NCBI RefSeq assembly: GCF_023264855.1
Contig: NZ_JAHFUW010000015.1
Location: 1 to 64,000 of the forward strand
Length of the DNA: 64,000 nucleotides
Origin: Herbiconiux sp.
GTDB lineage: Bacteria; Actinomycetota; Actinomycetes; Actinomycetales; Microbacteriaceae
Direction of reading: 5' to 3'
The translations under genes and the position numbers were made by a program. The notes under the pieces are model-generated. The model ran no database searches. It was not told the DNA's origin and was given only the letters and a program-made list of their open reading frames with translations. How positions within the stretch are numbered: position 1 is the first letter of the stretch; each line of letters opens with the position of its first letter. Below are positions 33,251-40,911 of this stretch, one piece after another.

Positions 33251-33638
33251 CGTCGTCGGCAGCGGGGGCGGCGGTTGCGACGGCCGACGGCGCAGTTGCG
33301 GGTGACGCAGCCGCCTCGGGCACGGCCTCGACGTCGTGTTCTTCGACGCGCTGGGCCTCGACGGTGCGAGCGCGTCGACGGCTCGCGCGGTCGATCGCGA
33401 TGGCCACGAGGGCGCCGAGCGCCACGGCGACCGCCACGATGAACAGTCCTGTGAAACCCAGCACCTGCAGGCGGCTGAAGTCCTCCTGCTCGGGGAACGA
33501 GAACGTCAGCGCGATCGACACCAGCACGCCGACGGCGGCTCCCACGGCCATGAAGCGGAAGTAGCGGGGCGCCCGCCGTACGGACACGGCTGCGCGGCTC
33601 TCACTGCTCGTGCGGGCCGGGTCGGGTTGATCACTCAC
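33240..33638 (-). CDS. Hypothetical two-helix membrane protein
   Basis: A 132-residue protein with a short polar N-terminus, RRAPRYFRFMAVGAAVGVLVSIALTFSF (first helix, about 25-48), a conserved-looking loop PEQEDFSRLQVLGFTGLF, a second helix (about 60-85) and a cytoplasmic Arg-rich then Ala/Glu/Pro-rich tail. The pattern resembles short actinobacterial proteins seen near purine genes, but the function is unknown. GTG at 33638 was chosen: GGAGGG directly precedes it and GACAAT lies 6 nt upstream as a possible leaderless -10. ATG at 33656 is an alternative. Confidence 0.75.
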   Translation of the reverse strand: MSDQPDPARTSSESRAAVSVRRAPRYFRFMAVGAAVGVLVSIALTFSFPEQEDFSRLQVLGFTGLFIVAVAVALGALVAIAIDRASRRRARTVEAQRVEEHDVEAVPEAAASPATAPSAVATAAPAADDEKA

Positions 33639-33721
33639 CCCTCCATTGTCGCGCATCCCGCTGAACACCGGATGCGCGTCTGCGCAGGTGGTCGACCACC
33701 TCGTCGGGGCGGGGTGCGGGG

Positions 33722-33727
33722 TAGCGT
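33722..33727 (+). promoter_or_regulatory. -10 box of a leaderless promoter (sterol-carrier-like gene)
   Basis: TAGCGT lies 6 nt before ATG 33734. The intervening GGAGGG would also be transcribed only if initiation were earlier. Confidence 0.5.
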
Positions 33728-33733
33728 GGAGGG

Positions 33734-34096
33734 ATGGGTAAGGCACGGATCGCGGATGCAGCGGGGCGGGCGGCCGTGGCCGACGCTGTGGGGGACTTCG
33801 AGGGGGCCGCGCGGGAGACTCGGGCTACCGCGGTGCGGTGGCTGCTGCAGGTGCTGGCGGATGCGGCGGAGGGGAACTCCGTGGAGGTGCGGGTTCCGCC
33901 GTTCGGTGCCGTGCAGTGCATCGAGGGACCCGGGCACACCCGGGGCACGCCGCCGAACGTGGTGGAAATGGACGCGGCCACCTGGATAGCCCTCGCCACC
34001 GGATCTCTGCCCTGGGACGAGGGCATCGCCACCGCCCGCATCCGAGCGTCCGGCCAGCGGGCCGACCTCTCGGCCCAGGTGCCCCTGACGCTCTGA
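33734..34096 (+). CDS. Sterol carrier family (SCP2-like) protein
   Basis: A 120-residue protein of the actinobacterial sterol carrier family: RTRGTPPNVVEMDAATWIALATGSLPW-like core is present here as TRGTPPNVVEMDAATWIALA (about 74-93), preceded by VRWLLQVLADAAEGNSVEVRVPPFGAVQCIEG. Members adopt an SCP2-like fold that may bind lipids, but no function is established. The gene is commonly found close to purine synthesis genes in actinobacteria, as here, 316 nt before purD. It is divergent from the membrane protein gene. Confidence 0.85.
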   Translation: MGKARIADAAGRAAVADAVGDFEGAARETRATAVRWLLQVLADAAEGNSVEVRVPPFGAVQCIEGPGHTRGTPPNVVEMDAATWIALATGSLPWDEGIATARIRASGQRADLSAQVPLTL

Positions 34097-34412
34097 GGCC
34101 CTCCGCCCCACAGCCAACGACCGGCCCGCCCGAAACCTCGTAAGGGACCGAGGCACAAAGTCTCAGGCCGTACTCGACGACCCAAAGTGAGCGCGTGGCC
34201 GGAGGATGCGACCGCAGGCCGCGTCCTCCGACCGCGCGCTCACATGTCGCCCTGCGCCGGGCAGGGACCGGCGCAGCCCGGTCACGCCGAGCAAAGCCCG
34301 GCGCGACCGGCAGCTAACCCAGCAAGTCTCCGGCCTGACGAGAAGCCTCCCCCGAAATCCACCCCCTCACGGGTGCGAACACCGTTTCCGGGTACCCCCG
34401 TAAACTACAAAA
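34097..34412 (+). other. Gene-free spacer before purD with an interrupted inverted repeat
   Basis: No coding frame with start signals is visible. At 34187-34243 GTGAGCGCG and CGGAGGA are mirrored by TCCTCCG and CGCGCTCAC, forming a long interrupted stem around a 17-nt centre. No T-run follows. A second Pro/Arg-coding-like GC-rich stretch (34260-34330) has no start. The -10 box of purD is at the right end. Confidence 0.6.
34401..34406 (+). promoter_or_regulatory. -10 box of a leaderless promoter (purD)
   Basis: TAAACT lies 6 nt before GTG 34413, separated by ACAAAA. No Shine-Dalgarno is present, and no good -35 is seen. Confidence 0.6.
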
Positions 34413-35729
34413 GTGAAAATCCTGGTCCTCGGTTCGGGCGCGCGCGAGCACGCCATCATCACGGCGCTCCTGCGGGAGGGTGACGCGCACGAGATCGTGG
34501 CGGCGCCCGGGAACGCGGGTATCGCGGCCGATGTGCCGACGGTGCAGCTGGATGCCGAAGACCCGCACGCGGTCGCCGAGTACGCGCTGAGCGAGAACGT
34601 GCAGTTCGTCGTGATCGGGCCCGAGGCACCCCTGGTCGCGGGCGTCGCCGATGCCCTGCGCACCCGCGGCATCCCGGTGTTCGGGCCCGGAAAGAAGGCT
34701 GCCGCCCTCGAGGGCAGCAAGTCGTTCGCCAAGCGCATCATGGAGGCGGCCGGCGTGCCGACCGGCCGGGCCGCGAACGCCTCCACGCTCGCCGAGGCCG
34801 AGGCCACCCTCGCCGAGTACGGCGCCCCCTACGTGGTGAAGGCCGATGGGCTGGCCGCCGGCAAGGGCGTGCTGGTCACCACCGATCTCGCCGAGGCCAC
34901 CGCGCACGCCGCGCACTGGCTGCAGCACGGCGAGGTGCTGATCGAGGAGTTCCTCGAAGGCGAAGAGGTCTCCCTGTTCCTGCTGAGCGACGGCCACTCG
35001 GTCGCTCCGCTCTCCCCCGCCCAGGACTACAAGCGCCTCGCCGACGGCGACGAGGGCCCGAACACCGGCGGCATGGGCGCCTACTCCCCTCTCCCCTGGC
35101 TCGACGAGCGCTTCGGCAGCGAGAAGGCCTTCGTCGACGAGGTGATCGACACCATCGCCCTGCCGACCGTGCGTCAGCTCGCCGCCGAGGGGACTCCCTT
35201 CATCGGCCTGCTCTACTGCGGCCTGATCCTCACGGAGAAGGGCATCCGGGTGATCGAGTTCAACGCCCGCTTCGGCGATCCCGAGACCCAGGTGGTGCTG
35301 CCGCGCCTCGAGACCCCGCTGAGCGGCCTGCTGCTGGCGGCCGCCACGGGCACCCTGGGTGAGCATCCGCGACCCGTGTTCGGCGACCAGGTGGGCGTCA
35401 CCGTCGTGCTGGCCAGCGAGAACTACCCCGGATCCCCGGTGACCGGCCGGGTCATCACCGGTCTCGAGAACACCACCGGCCTCGAGGGCGTGAGCGTGAT
35501 GCACGCGGCGACGGATCGCGACGGCGAGGTCATCCGCGCCACCGGCGGCCGCGTGCTGAGCGTCGTCGCCACGGCCGGCGACTTCGCCACCGCGCGCGAT
35601 CGCGTGTACGGGGCGCTGGCCGGCATCCACCTCGAGAATTCGCAGCACCGCACCGACATCGCCGCCCGCGTGGCGGGGGTTCCGGATGCCGCGGGCGCAG
35701 CATCCGGAACCGACGGGGCCTCCTCGTGA
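34413..35729 (+). CDS. purD: Phosphoribosylamine-glycine ligase
   Basis: A 438-residue ATP-grasp enzyme catalysing the second step of purine synthesis (phosphoribosylamine + glycine + ATP to GAR). Landmarks: MKILVLGSGAREHAIITAL, VVIGPEAPLVAGVADAL, PYVVKADGLAAGKGVLV, EEFLEGEEVSLFLLSDG, DYKRLADGDEGPNTGGMGAYSP and EFNARFGDPETQVVLPRL. The last 20 residues are an Ala/Gly-rich tail. The start is GTG 34413, apparently leaderless. Its stop overlaps the purC start (GTGA, 35726-35729), so two non-consecutive steps of the pathway are co-translated. Confidence 0.97.
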   Translation: MKILVLGSGAREHAIITALLREGDAHEIVAAPGNAGIAADVPTVQLDAEDPHAVAEYALSENVQFVVIGPEAPLVAGVADALRTRGIPVFGPGKKAAALEGSKSFAKRIMEAAGVPTGRAANASTLAEAEATLAEYGAPYVVKADGLAAGKGVLVTTDLAEATAHAAHWLQHGEVLIEEFLEGEEVSLFLLSDGHSVAPLSPAQDYKRLADGDEGPNTGGMGAYSPLPWLDERFGSEKAFVDEVIDTIALPTVRQLAAEGTPFIGLLYCGLILTEKGIRVIEFNARFGDPETQVVLPRLETPLSGLLLAAATGTLGEHPRPVFGDQVGVTVVLASENYPGSPVTGRVITGLENTTGLEGVSVMHAATDRDGEVIRATGGRVLSVVATAGDFATARDRVYGALAGIHLENSQHRTDIAARVAGVPDAAGAASGTDGASS

Positions 35730-36652
35730 GCGCCGTCGCCCCGCAGCCCGAGCTGACCGTGCCCGGCTGGCGTCACGTCTACAGCGGCAAGGTGCGCGAC
35801 CTGTACGTGCCCGGCGACACCGCTCAGGATGCCCGCCCCGCCGCCCTGCTGGTGGTCGCGAGCGACCGGGTGAGCGCCTTCGACCACGTGCTCGAGCCGG
35901 GCATCCCGGGCAAGGGCGAGCTGCTCAGCACGCTCAGCCGCTGGTGGTTCCAGCAGCTGAGCGAAGTGCCGAACCACCTCGTCTCACCGGCGGAGGCCAA
36001 GGCGCTCGGGCTTCCCGCCGTTCCGGCCGGGATCGCCGGCCGCTCGATGGTGGTGCGCTCCCTGGAGATGTTCCCGATCGAGTGCGTGGTGCGCGGCTAC
36101 CTCTCCGGCAGCGGCTGGAAGGAATACCAGGCGACGCAGAGCGTCTGCGGCGTTCCGCTGCCCAGCGGCCTCGCCGACGGCGACCGGCTGCCCGAGCCCA
36201 TCTACACCCCCGCCTACAAGGCGCCCCTCGGCGAGCACGACGAGAACATCAGCTTCGAGAAGACCGTCGAGCTGATCGGGGCCGAGGATGCCGAGAGCCT
36301 GCGCACGCTGTCGCTGGCGGTCTACGGGCGCGCCTCGCAGATCGCCGAGAGCCGCGGCGTCATCCTCGCCGACACGAAGTTCGAGTTCGGGCGTGACGCC
36401 GACAGCGGCGAGATCGTGCTGGCCGACGAGGTGCTGACCAGCGACTCCAGCCGGTACTGGGATGCCGCCGCCTACGACTCGGGAGACCGCACCGCGAGCT
36501 TCGACAAGCAGATCGTGCGCAACTGGCTGGCCGCGAACTGGGACCAGGTGGGCGTGCCGCCGACGCTCCCGCACGAGATCGTGGAGCAGACCGTTCTGCG
36601 CTACCGCGAGCTGCTCGAGCGGGTGACCGGAGGACAGGCGCCCGGGCGGTAG
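35726..36652 (+). CDS. purC: SAICAR synthase
   Basis: A 308-residue phosphoribosylaminoimidazole-succinocarboxamide synthase, joining CAIR and aspartate with ATP. Landmarks: WRHVYSGKVRDLYVPGD, VVASDRVSAFDHVLEPGIPGKGELL, VRSLEMFPIECVVRGYLSGSGWKEY, EPIYTPAYKAPLGEHDENISFE and ILADTKFEFGRD, then EVLTSDSSRYWD. The N-terminus and length fit the actinobacterial/fungal-like type of about 300 residues. It starts with GTG in an overlap with purD. Next comes a structured leader and a drug exporter 114 nt away, which could receive read-through transcription. Confidence 0.97.
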   Translation: MSAVAPQPELTVPGWRHVYSGKVRDLYVPGDTAQDARPAALLVVASDRVSAFDHVLEPGIPGKGELLSTLSRWWFQQLSEVPNHLVSPAEAKALGLPAVPAGIAGRSMVVRSLEMFPIECVVRGYLSGSGWKEYQATQSVCGVPLPSGLADGDRLPEPIYTPAYKAPLGEHDENISFEKTVELIGAEDAESLRTLSLAVYGRASQIAESRGVILADTKFEFGRDADSGEIVLADEVLTSDSSRYWDAAAYDSGDRTASFDKQIVRNWLAANWDQVGVPPTLPHEIVEQTVLRYRELLERVTGGQAPGR

Positions 36653-36662
36653 CGCGATCCGG

Positions 36663-36668
36663 TAGGCT
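36663..36668 (+). promoter_or_regulatory. Possible -10 box before the exporter leader
   Basis: TAGGCT fits a -10 element but has no matching -35. If used, transcription would begin near 36675, after the first CTGGAGG. Confidence 0.3.
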
Positions 36669-36763
36669 GGAGGCCTGATCGACCCCGTCTGGTCGGGGAG
36701 GCCGGTTCTGCCGGTCCGAGGCTTGAAACCTCCAGCACCTTCGCACAGAAGCCTGGAGGTTTC
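36667..36763 (+). promoter_or_regulatory. Structured leader with SD-sequestering hairpin before an MFS exporter
   Basis: GAAACCTCCAG (36725-36735) pairs perfectly over 11 bp with CTGGAGGTTTC (36753-36763), and the loop adds an inner CTTC/GAAG stem. The right arm contains the exporter's GGAGG ribosome binding site, 7 nt before its ATG, so the hairpin would block translation. CTGGAGG also occurs at 36667-36673 and could compete for the CCTCCAG arm. Two small hairpins lie between (CCCCG/CGGGG at 36683-36698; CCGG/CCGG at 36703-36714). The layout is that of a translational switch; no known riboswitch class is recognised. Confidence 0.7.
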
Positions 36764-36766
36764 TTC

Positions 36767-38251
36767 ATGTCCGGATCCACCCCCACATCCGCCACCGGAG
36801 CATCCGTCTCCCCCGCATCCGGCCGCCGGTGGTGGACGCTTGCCGTTCTCGCCCTGACCCAGCTCGTGGTGGTGCTCGACGCCACCATCGTGAACATCGC
36901 GCTGCCCCAGGCACAGGCCGAGCTCGGCCTGACCGACGGCCAGCGGCAGTGGGTGATCACCGCCTACGCGCTCGTCTTCGGCGCCCTGCTGCTGCTCGGC
37001 GGCCGCGTGGCCGATTACTGGGGCCGCAAGCGCAGCTACCTCGTGGGCATGGTCGGCTTCGGCGTGGCCTCGGCCTTCGGCGGACTGGCGCAGAACGGCA
37101 CCGAGCTGATCGTGGCCCGCGGTTTCCAGGGACTGTTCGCGGCGCTGCTCGCGCCCGCCGCCCTGGGCCTGCTCACGGTGACCTTCCCCTCGGGGCGCGA
37201 CCGCAACACCGCCTTCGCCGTGTTCGGCGCGATCGGCGGCAGCGGTGCGGCCGTGGGCCTCGTGCTCGGCGGCGTGCTCACCGAGTTCGCCGACTGGCGC
37301 TGGTGCCTGCTGGTGAACGTCGTCTTCGTGATCGTGGGCCTGATCGGCGGCCTCCTGCTGCTGGCCGAGAGCCGCGCCGAGGGCGACAACCGCTACGACG
37401 TGTGGGGCGCGGTCACGGCCTCCCTCGGTCTCGGCGCGCTGGTGTACGGCTTCACGCTCGCCGAAGACGGCTGGGGATCGCCCAGCACCATCGGGTTCCT
37501 CGCTCTCGGCGCGGGCCTGCTCGCCCTGTTCGTGTGGATCGAGTCGCGCGTGGCCCAGCCCCTGCTGCCGCTGCGTGTGGTGCTGAACCGGGTGCGCGGT
37601 GGCGCGTTCCTCATCCAGGCCGTCGTCGGCAGCGTGCTGCTCGGATCGACGCTCTACCTCACCTTCTACTTCCAGCTCGTGCTCGGCATGGAGCCGCTGG
37701 TCTCCGGGCTCGCCAACGTGGCGATGACCGTGGTCATCTTGATCTGCGTGCCGATCCTCACCAAGCTGCTGCCGCGGGTCGGACCGCGCCCGCTGATGAT
37801 CGCCGGGCCGCTGATCTCGGCCGCCGGGCTGTTCCTGCTGGTGCGCATCACGGTCGACGGGAACTACTGGGTGCAGGTACTGCCCTCCCTGGTGCTGCTG
37901 GGCATCGGCCTGTCGATGCTGTTCGTGCCGCTGCAGAACCTCGCGCTGTCGGGCGTCGCCCCGCACGACGCGGGCGCGGCGGCGGCCACGGTGAACTCGG
38001 CGATGCAGATCGGCGGATCGATCGGGCTGGCCGTGTTCACCGTGCTCTACGCGGGCGCCTTCGAGGGGTCGATGGAGAGCGGATCGGGCCAGCTGGCCGC
38101 GTTCACCGACGGCTACGTGGCCACCTTCGTGGGGGCCGGGGTGGCGATGCTGATCGCCGCGGCCATCGCGGTGTTCTTCATCCGCGGGCCCAAGTCGGCT
38201 CTGCTGCCGCAGGGTGCGGGCGACGAGCGGGCGATGGTGCACCTGGGCTGA
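36767..38251 (+). CDS. MFS drug exporter, DHA2 (14-TM) family
   Basis: A 494-residue major facilitator with 14 predicted helices of the QacA/EmrB type. Motif A is LLLLGGRVADYWGRKRSYLVGM (about 65-86); the first helix has the DHA2 motif LVVVLDATIVNIALPQAQ, and motif C-like GGSGAAVGLVLGGVLTE follows. Proton-driven export of lipophilic drugs or dyes is expected; the substrate is unknown. GGAGG lies 7 nt before the ATG but inside a strong hairpin, so translation is probably conditional. The Ser/Thr/Ala-rich N-terminal 20 residues are cytoplasmic. Confidence 0.93.
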   Translation: MSGSTPTSATGASVSPASGRRWWTLAVLALTQLVVVLDATIVNIALPQAQAELGLTDGQRQWVITAYALVFGALLLLGGRVADYWGRKRSYLVGMVGFGVASAFGGLAQNGTELIVARGFQGLFAALLAPAALGLLTVTFPSGRDRNTAFAVFGAIGGSGAAVGLVLGGVLTEFADWRWCLLVNVVFVIVGLIGGLLLLAESRAEGDNRYDVWGAVTASLGLGALVYGFTLAEDGWGSPSTIGFLALGAGLLALFVWIESRVAQPLLPLRVVLNRVRGGAFLIQAVVGSVLLGSTLYLTFYFQLVLGMEPLVSGLANVAMTVVILICVPILTKLLPRVGPRPLMIAGPLISAAGLFLLVRITVDGNYWVQVLPSLVLLGIGLSMLFVPLQNLALSGVAPHDAGAAAATVNSAMQIGGSIGLAVFTVLYAGAFEGSMESGSGQLAAFTDGYVATFVGAGVAMLIAAAIAVFFIRGPKSALLPQGAGDERAMVHLG

Positions 38252-38267
38252 TGTCGGGGGTGGGGCG

Positions 38268-38273
38268 TACTGT
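38268..38273 (+). promoter_or_regulatory. -10 box of a leaderless promoter (hydrolase)
   Basis: TACTGT lies 7 nt before ATG 38281, favouring this start over the upstream ATG at 38251. Confidence 0.45.
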
Positions 38274-38280
38274 CTTGGCC

Positions 38281-38985
38281 ATGGACGTCGTACTCATTGC
38301 AGGATTCTGGTTGCAGGGCGATTCGTGGAGCGCGGTCGCACCCGCCCTCCGCGAGGCCGGGCACACCGTGCACACACCGACACTGGCCGGGTTGCACTCG
38401 GTCGAGGAGGATCGCAGCGAGGTCACGCTCGCCTCACAGACCGCCGAGGTGATCGCGCTGCTCGATGCGCTGGATCCGTCGCGGCCGGTGGTGCTCGTCG
38501 GCCATTCGGGAGGCGGCGCGATCATCCACGGGGCGGTCGACGCCCGGCCGAACCGGGTGGCGCGGGCGATCTACGTCGACAGCGGGCCGACACCCGACGG
38601 GGTGGCCATCAACGAGCAGCTCGAGAGCGTGGGCTCGGATGTGCCGCTGCCGCCGTGGGACGAGTTCAGCGACACCGACCTGCGTGATCTCGACGACGAC
38701 CTGCAGGAGCGCGTTCGGACGGCGGCGATCCCCGAGCCCGCGCGGGTGGCGCGCGATCCGCAGCGCCTGTCCGACGCGGCGCGCTACGGCGTGCCGATCA
38801 CGCTCATCAGCTGCACCTTCAGCCGCGACGAGATCGCCGAGGCGATCGCGGCCGGCGTGCCGTACTTCGCCGAGGTCCCGTTGATGCTGAGCTCGAGCAT
38901 CATCGAGCTACCCACCGGGCACTGGCCGCAATTCACCAAGCCCGACGAGCTGGCGGCGGCCATCCTGGAGGCCATCGGGGCCTGA
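38281..38985 (+). CDS. Alpha/beta hydrolase (salicylate esterase-like)
   Basis: A 234-residue compact hydrolase. The fold starts at once with MDVVLIAGFWLQGDSWSAVAPALREAGHTVHTPTL; the nucleophile elbow is VLVGHSGGGAI (Ser about 78) and the likely catalytic His is in LPTGHWPQFTKPDELAAAI (about 217). Size and layout match small plant-type or MtaD-like esterases; the substrate is unknown. ATG 38281 was chosen because of the -10 box 7 nt upstream and because the hydrolase core starts there; an in-frame ATG at 38251 overlaps the exporter stop (TGATG) and would add ten residues. Confidence 0.88.
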   Translation: MDVVLIAGFWLQGDSWSAVAPALREAGHTVHTPTLAGLHSVEEDRSEVTLASQTAEVIALLDALDPSRPVVLVGHSGGGAIIHGAVDARPNRVARAIYVDSGPTPDGVAINEQLESVGSDVPLPPWDEFSDTDLRDLDDDLQERVRTAAIPEPARVARDPQRLSDAARYGVPITLISCTFSRDEIAEAIAAGVPYFAEVPLMLSSSIIELPTGHWPQFTKPDELAAAILEAIGA

Positions 38986-39064
38986 GAGCTTTCTGGGCAT
39001 CGGGGTTCGCCGGCCGGCTCAGCGGAAGGGTTGACGGAGGACAAGACCGATAGAAGGAGGCATC

Positions 39065-39364
39065 ATGCCTGAACTCTCCGCGCTCTTCCCCATCCTCTTC
39101 GTGATCGTGGCGGCCGTCATCGTCGTGGTCTTCGTGGTGGTCATCGTGCAGGTGGTCGCCAACATACGGCGCGTGCGCGCCTCGGGTCACAACCCACTGA
39201 CCCTGCAGAGCGATCTCGCCACCAAGCTGCTCGACAGCGAGATGCTGAGCGCCGGGCGCTCCACCGAAGAGCGGCTCGGCGAGCTCGACCGCCTGCACGG
39301 CAGCCGCGCGATCAGCGACGAGGAGTACCGCACCGCGCGGGCGCGCGTGCTCGCCGACCACTGA
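39065..39364 (+). CDS. Small membrane protein with SHOCT-like C-terminal domain
   Basis: A 99-residue protein: one strongly hydrophobic helix (ALFPILFVIVAAVIVVVFVVVIVQVVANI, about 6-34), a basic linker, and a C-terminal RSTEERLGELDRLHGSRAISDEEYRTARARVL (about 65-96), which is the SHOCT (short C-terminal oligomerisation) pattern of a Leu-rich helix followed by an Ile-Ser-Asp/Glu-Glu-Glu-Tyr turn. AAGGAGG lies 5 nt before the ATG. SHOCT proteins often tether to a membrane and self-associate; no specific role is known. It is convergent with the next hydrolase gene, 10 nt apart. Confidence 0.85.
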   Translation: MPELSALFPILFVIVAAVIVVVFVVVIVQVVANIRRVRASGHNPLTLQSDLATKLLDSEMLSAGRSTEERLGELDRLHGSRAISDEEYRTARARVLADH

Positions 39365-39374
39365 GCCGGCTGGG

Positions 39375-40223
39375 CTACGACGAGACCGGGGTGTCGATCG
39401 CGGTGGCCACCACGCGGGCCATGGGCTTGCGGATCATGTGGTCGCTCGCGTTCACCACGTGGGTGGTGACGTTGCGCATCTTCTCGACGATGGCGAGGTT
39501 CTCGGGCACCAGGAACTCGTCGAAACGGCCATAGACGACCTCCACGGGGATGTCGACGCGCGAGAGGTCGCTGATCACGGTCTGCTGCTCGATGCAGTTC
39601 TCCAGCGACAGCACGAAGGGCGTCCAGTTCTGCTCGGTGACCTCCATCACGTGTTCCACGGGGAGCAGGCGGGACACGATCGCCGCGTGGGCGAGGGTGA
39701 AGTCCTTGTTCTTGCGGAAGTACTGGTACGCCTGCAGATAGCCGGCCATCTTCAGCCGTGCGCGGGGGTCGCCGATCTCCGACGGCGCCAGGTAGACGGG
39801 CGGGCTCACCAGCACCAGCTTCTGCACGTGCGACTCATGGGTGGCGGCGTAACGGGTGGCGATCAGGCAGCCCAGCGAGTGCCCCACCAGCACGAAGGGG
39901 CGCGTGAGGTGCAGCGAGCGGACGGTGTGGGCCAGCGCGGCGACGTGTTCTTCGAGGGTGTACTTCGCGTTCTCCGGCTGCGGTGATCCGCCGAAGCCCA
40001 GCAGCTCGATCGCGATCACGCGATGGGTGGGCTCGATCAACGGCCGCACGAAGGTGAAGGTGGCCGCCGAGGAGGCGATGCCGTGGATCATGACGACGAT
40101 CGGATGCTCGGCGGCCTCCCCGGAAGGCGCCGCCTGTTCCGGCGCGCCCGAGTCGTACGCGACGTGCAGCAGGGGGGCGTGCGGATCGCGCAGGCCTTCG
40201 ATCACATCGGTGAGCCGTGACAT
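39375..40223 (-). CDS. Alpha/beta hydrolase
   Basis: A 282-residue alpha/beta hydrolase of the lipase/haloperoxidase-like group. Oxyanion-hole motif VVMIHGIASSAATF (about 42-55), nucleophile elbow VLVGHSLGCLIATRYA (Ser about 113), acid in VVYGRFDEFLVPEN, and the terminal His in VNASDHMIRKPMARVVATAI. No signal peptide, so cytoplasmic. CAGAGT lies 6 nt upstream of ATG 40223, so the start is probably leaderless. The substrate is not readable. Confidence 0.9.
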   Translation of the reverse strand: MSRLTDVIEGLRDPHAPLLHVAYDSGAPEQAAPSGEAAEHPIVVMIHGIASSAATFTFVRPLIEPTHRVIAIELLGFGGSPQPENAKYTLEEHVAALAHTVRSLHLTRPFVLVGHSLGCLIATRYAATHESHVQKLVLVSPPVYLAPSEIGDPRARLKMAGYLQAYQYFRKNKDFTLAHAAIVSRLLPVEHVMEVTEQNWTPFVLSLENCIEQQTVISDLSRVDIPVEVVYGRFDEFLVPENLAIVEKMRNVTTHVVNASDHMIRKPMARVVATAIDTPVSS

Positions 40224-40292
40224 GGGTCCACTCTGCCGCCTGCATCGACATCTGTCACGCGCGCCGGAGGGACCGGCGGCTGATCGCCGCCG

Positions 40293-40835
40293 TCAGCTGC
40301 CGCTCTGCGAGGCGGCCCACTCGGCGACCCGTCGGGCACCCTCCTCGGGTGACAGGTCTTCCACGCGGGTCATGATCGACCAGCGGATGCCGAAGGGGTC
40401 GAGCACCGAGGCGAAGCGGTCGCCCGACACGAACGTGGCGGGCTGCTCGCGCACCGTGGCCCCGGCCTTCTCGGCGGCGGCGGTGACCGCGTCGACGTGC
40501 GGAACATAGACCGCGAGCGAGTACGGATGCCCGGCGTCCGGGCTCAGCGCCACCAGGCCGTAGGGCTCGAGCGGATCGCTCAGCGTCATCATGCCGCTGC
40601 CGAAGTCGAGCACCGCGTGGGCCACGAGCTCGCCGCCGCCCTCGGCGGGGAAGCGCGTGACGTCGATCACGGTGGCGCCGAAGACGTCGCGGTAGAAGGC
40701 GATCGCGTCTTCGGCGGGGGTCACGACGATGTGCGGCGTGAGGGAGGTGGAGCCGTGCGGCAGGCCGTTCGTGGTGTGCGCGCCGGTGGCGGGTTCGATG
40801 GCGGATGCTGAGGGCGATTCGGTTTCGGATGTCAT
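40293..40835 (-). CDS. VOC family (glyoxalase/PhnB-like) protein
   Basis: A 180-residue protein. After a 30-residue disordered leader (MTSETESPSASAIEPATGAH) comes a vicinal-oxygen-chelate fold of the PhnB/bleomycin-resistance type: TPHIVVTPAEDAIAFYRDVFGATVIDVTRFP, AHAVLDFGSGMMTLSDP and GDRFASVLDPFGIRWSIMTRVEDLSPEEGARRV. The WSIMTRVEDL ending is typical of PhnB-like members. The role may be binding or detoxification of a small molecule. The ATG follows TAGCAT (40847-40842) by 6 nt. It is divergent from an AraC-type gene, 76 nt apart, that may control it. Confidence 0.9.
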   Translation of the reverse strand: MTSETESPSASAIEPATGAHTTNGLPHGSTSLTPHIVVTPAEDAIAFYRDVFGATVIDVTRFPAEGGGELVAHAVLDFGSGMMTLSDPLEPYGLVALSPDAGHPYSLAVYVPHVDAVTAAAEKAGATVREQPATFVSGDRFASVLDPFGIRWSIMTRVEDLSPEEGARRVAEWAASQSGS

Positions 40836-40841
40836 GAGCCC

Positions 40842-40847
40842 ATGCTA
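40842..40847 (-). promoter_or_regulatory. -10 box of a leaderless promoter (VOC protein)
   Basis: TAGCAT on the minus strand ends 6 nt before ATG 40835; no ribosome binding site lies between. Confidence 0.55.
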
Positions 40848-40911
40848 GAAAGACCCCGGGCGTGCGTCTTGAACTTTTGCGACAGCGGCGCCGCGAGCGG
40901 AAGGAGCAGCG

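Noticed and set aside
36723-36769. A leader peptide starting at TTG 36723
   Set aside because: The frame has no early stop and runs deep into the exporter gene in another frame, with only a poor ribosome binding site, so attenuation by a leader peptide is not supported.
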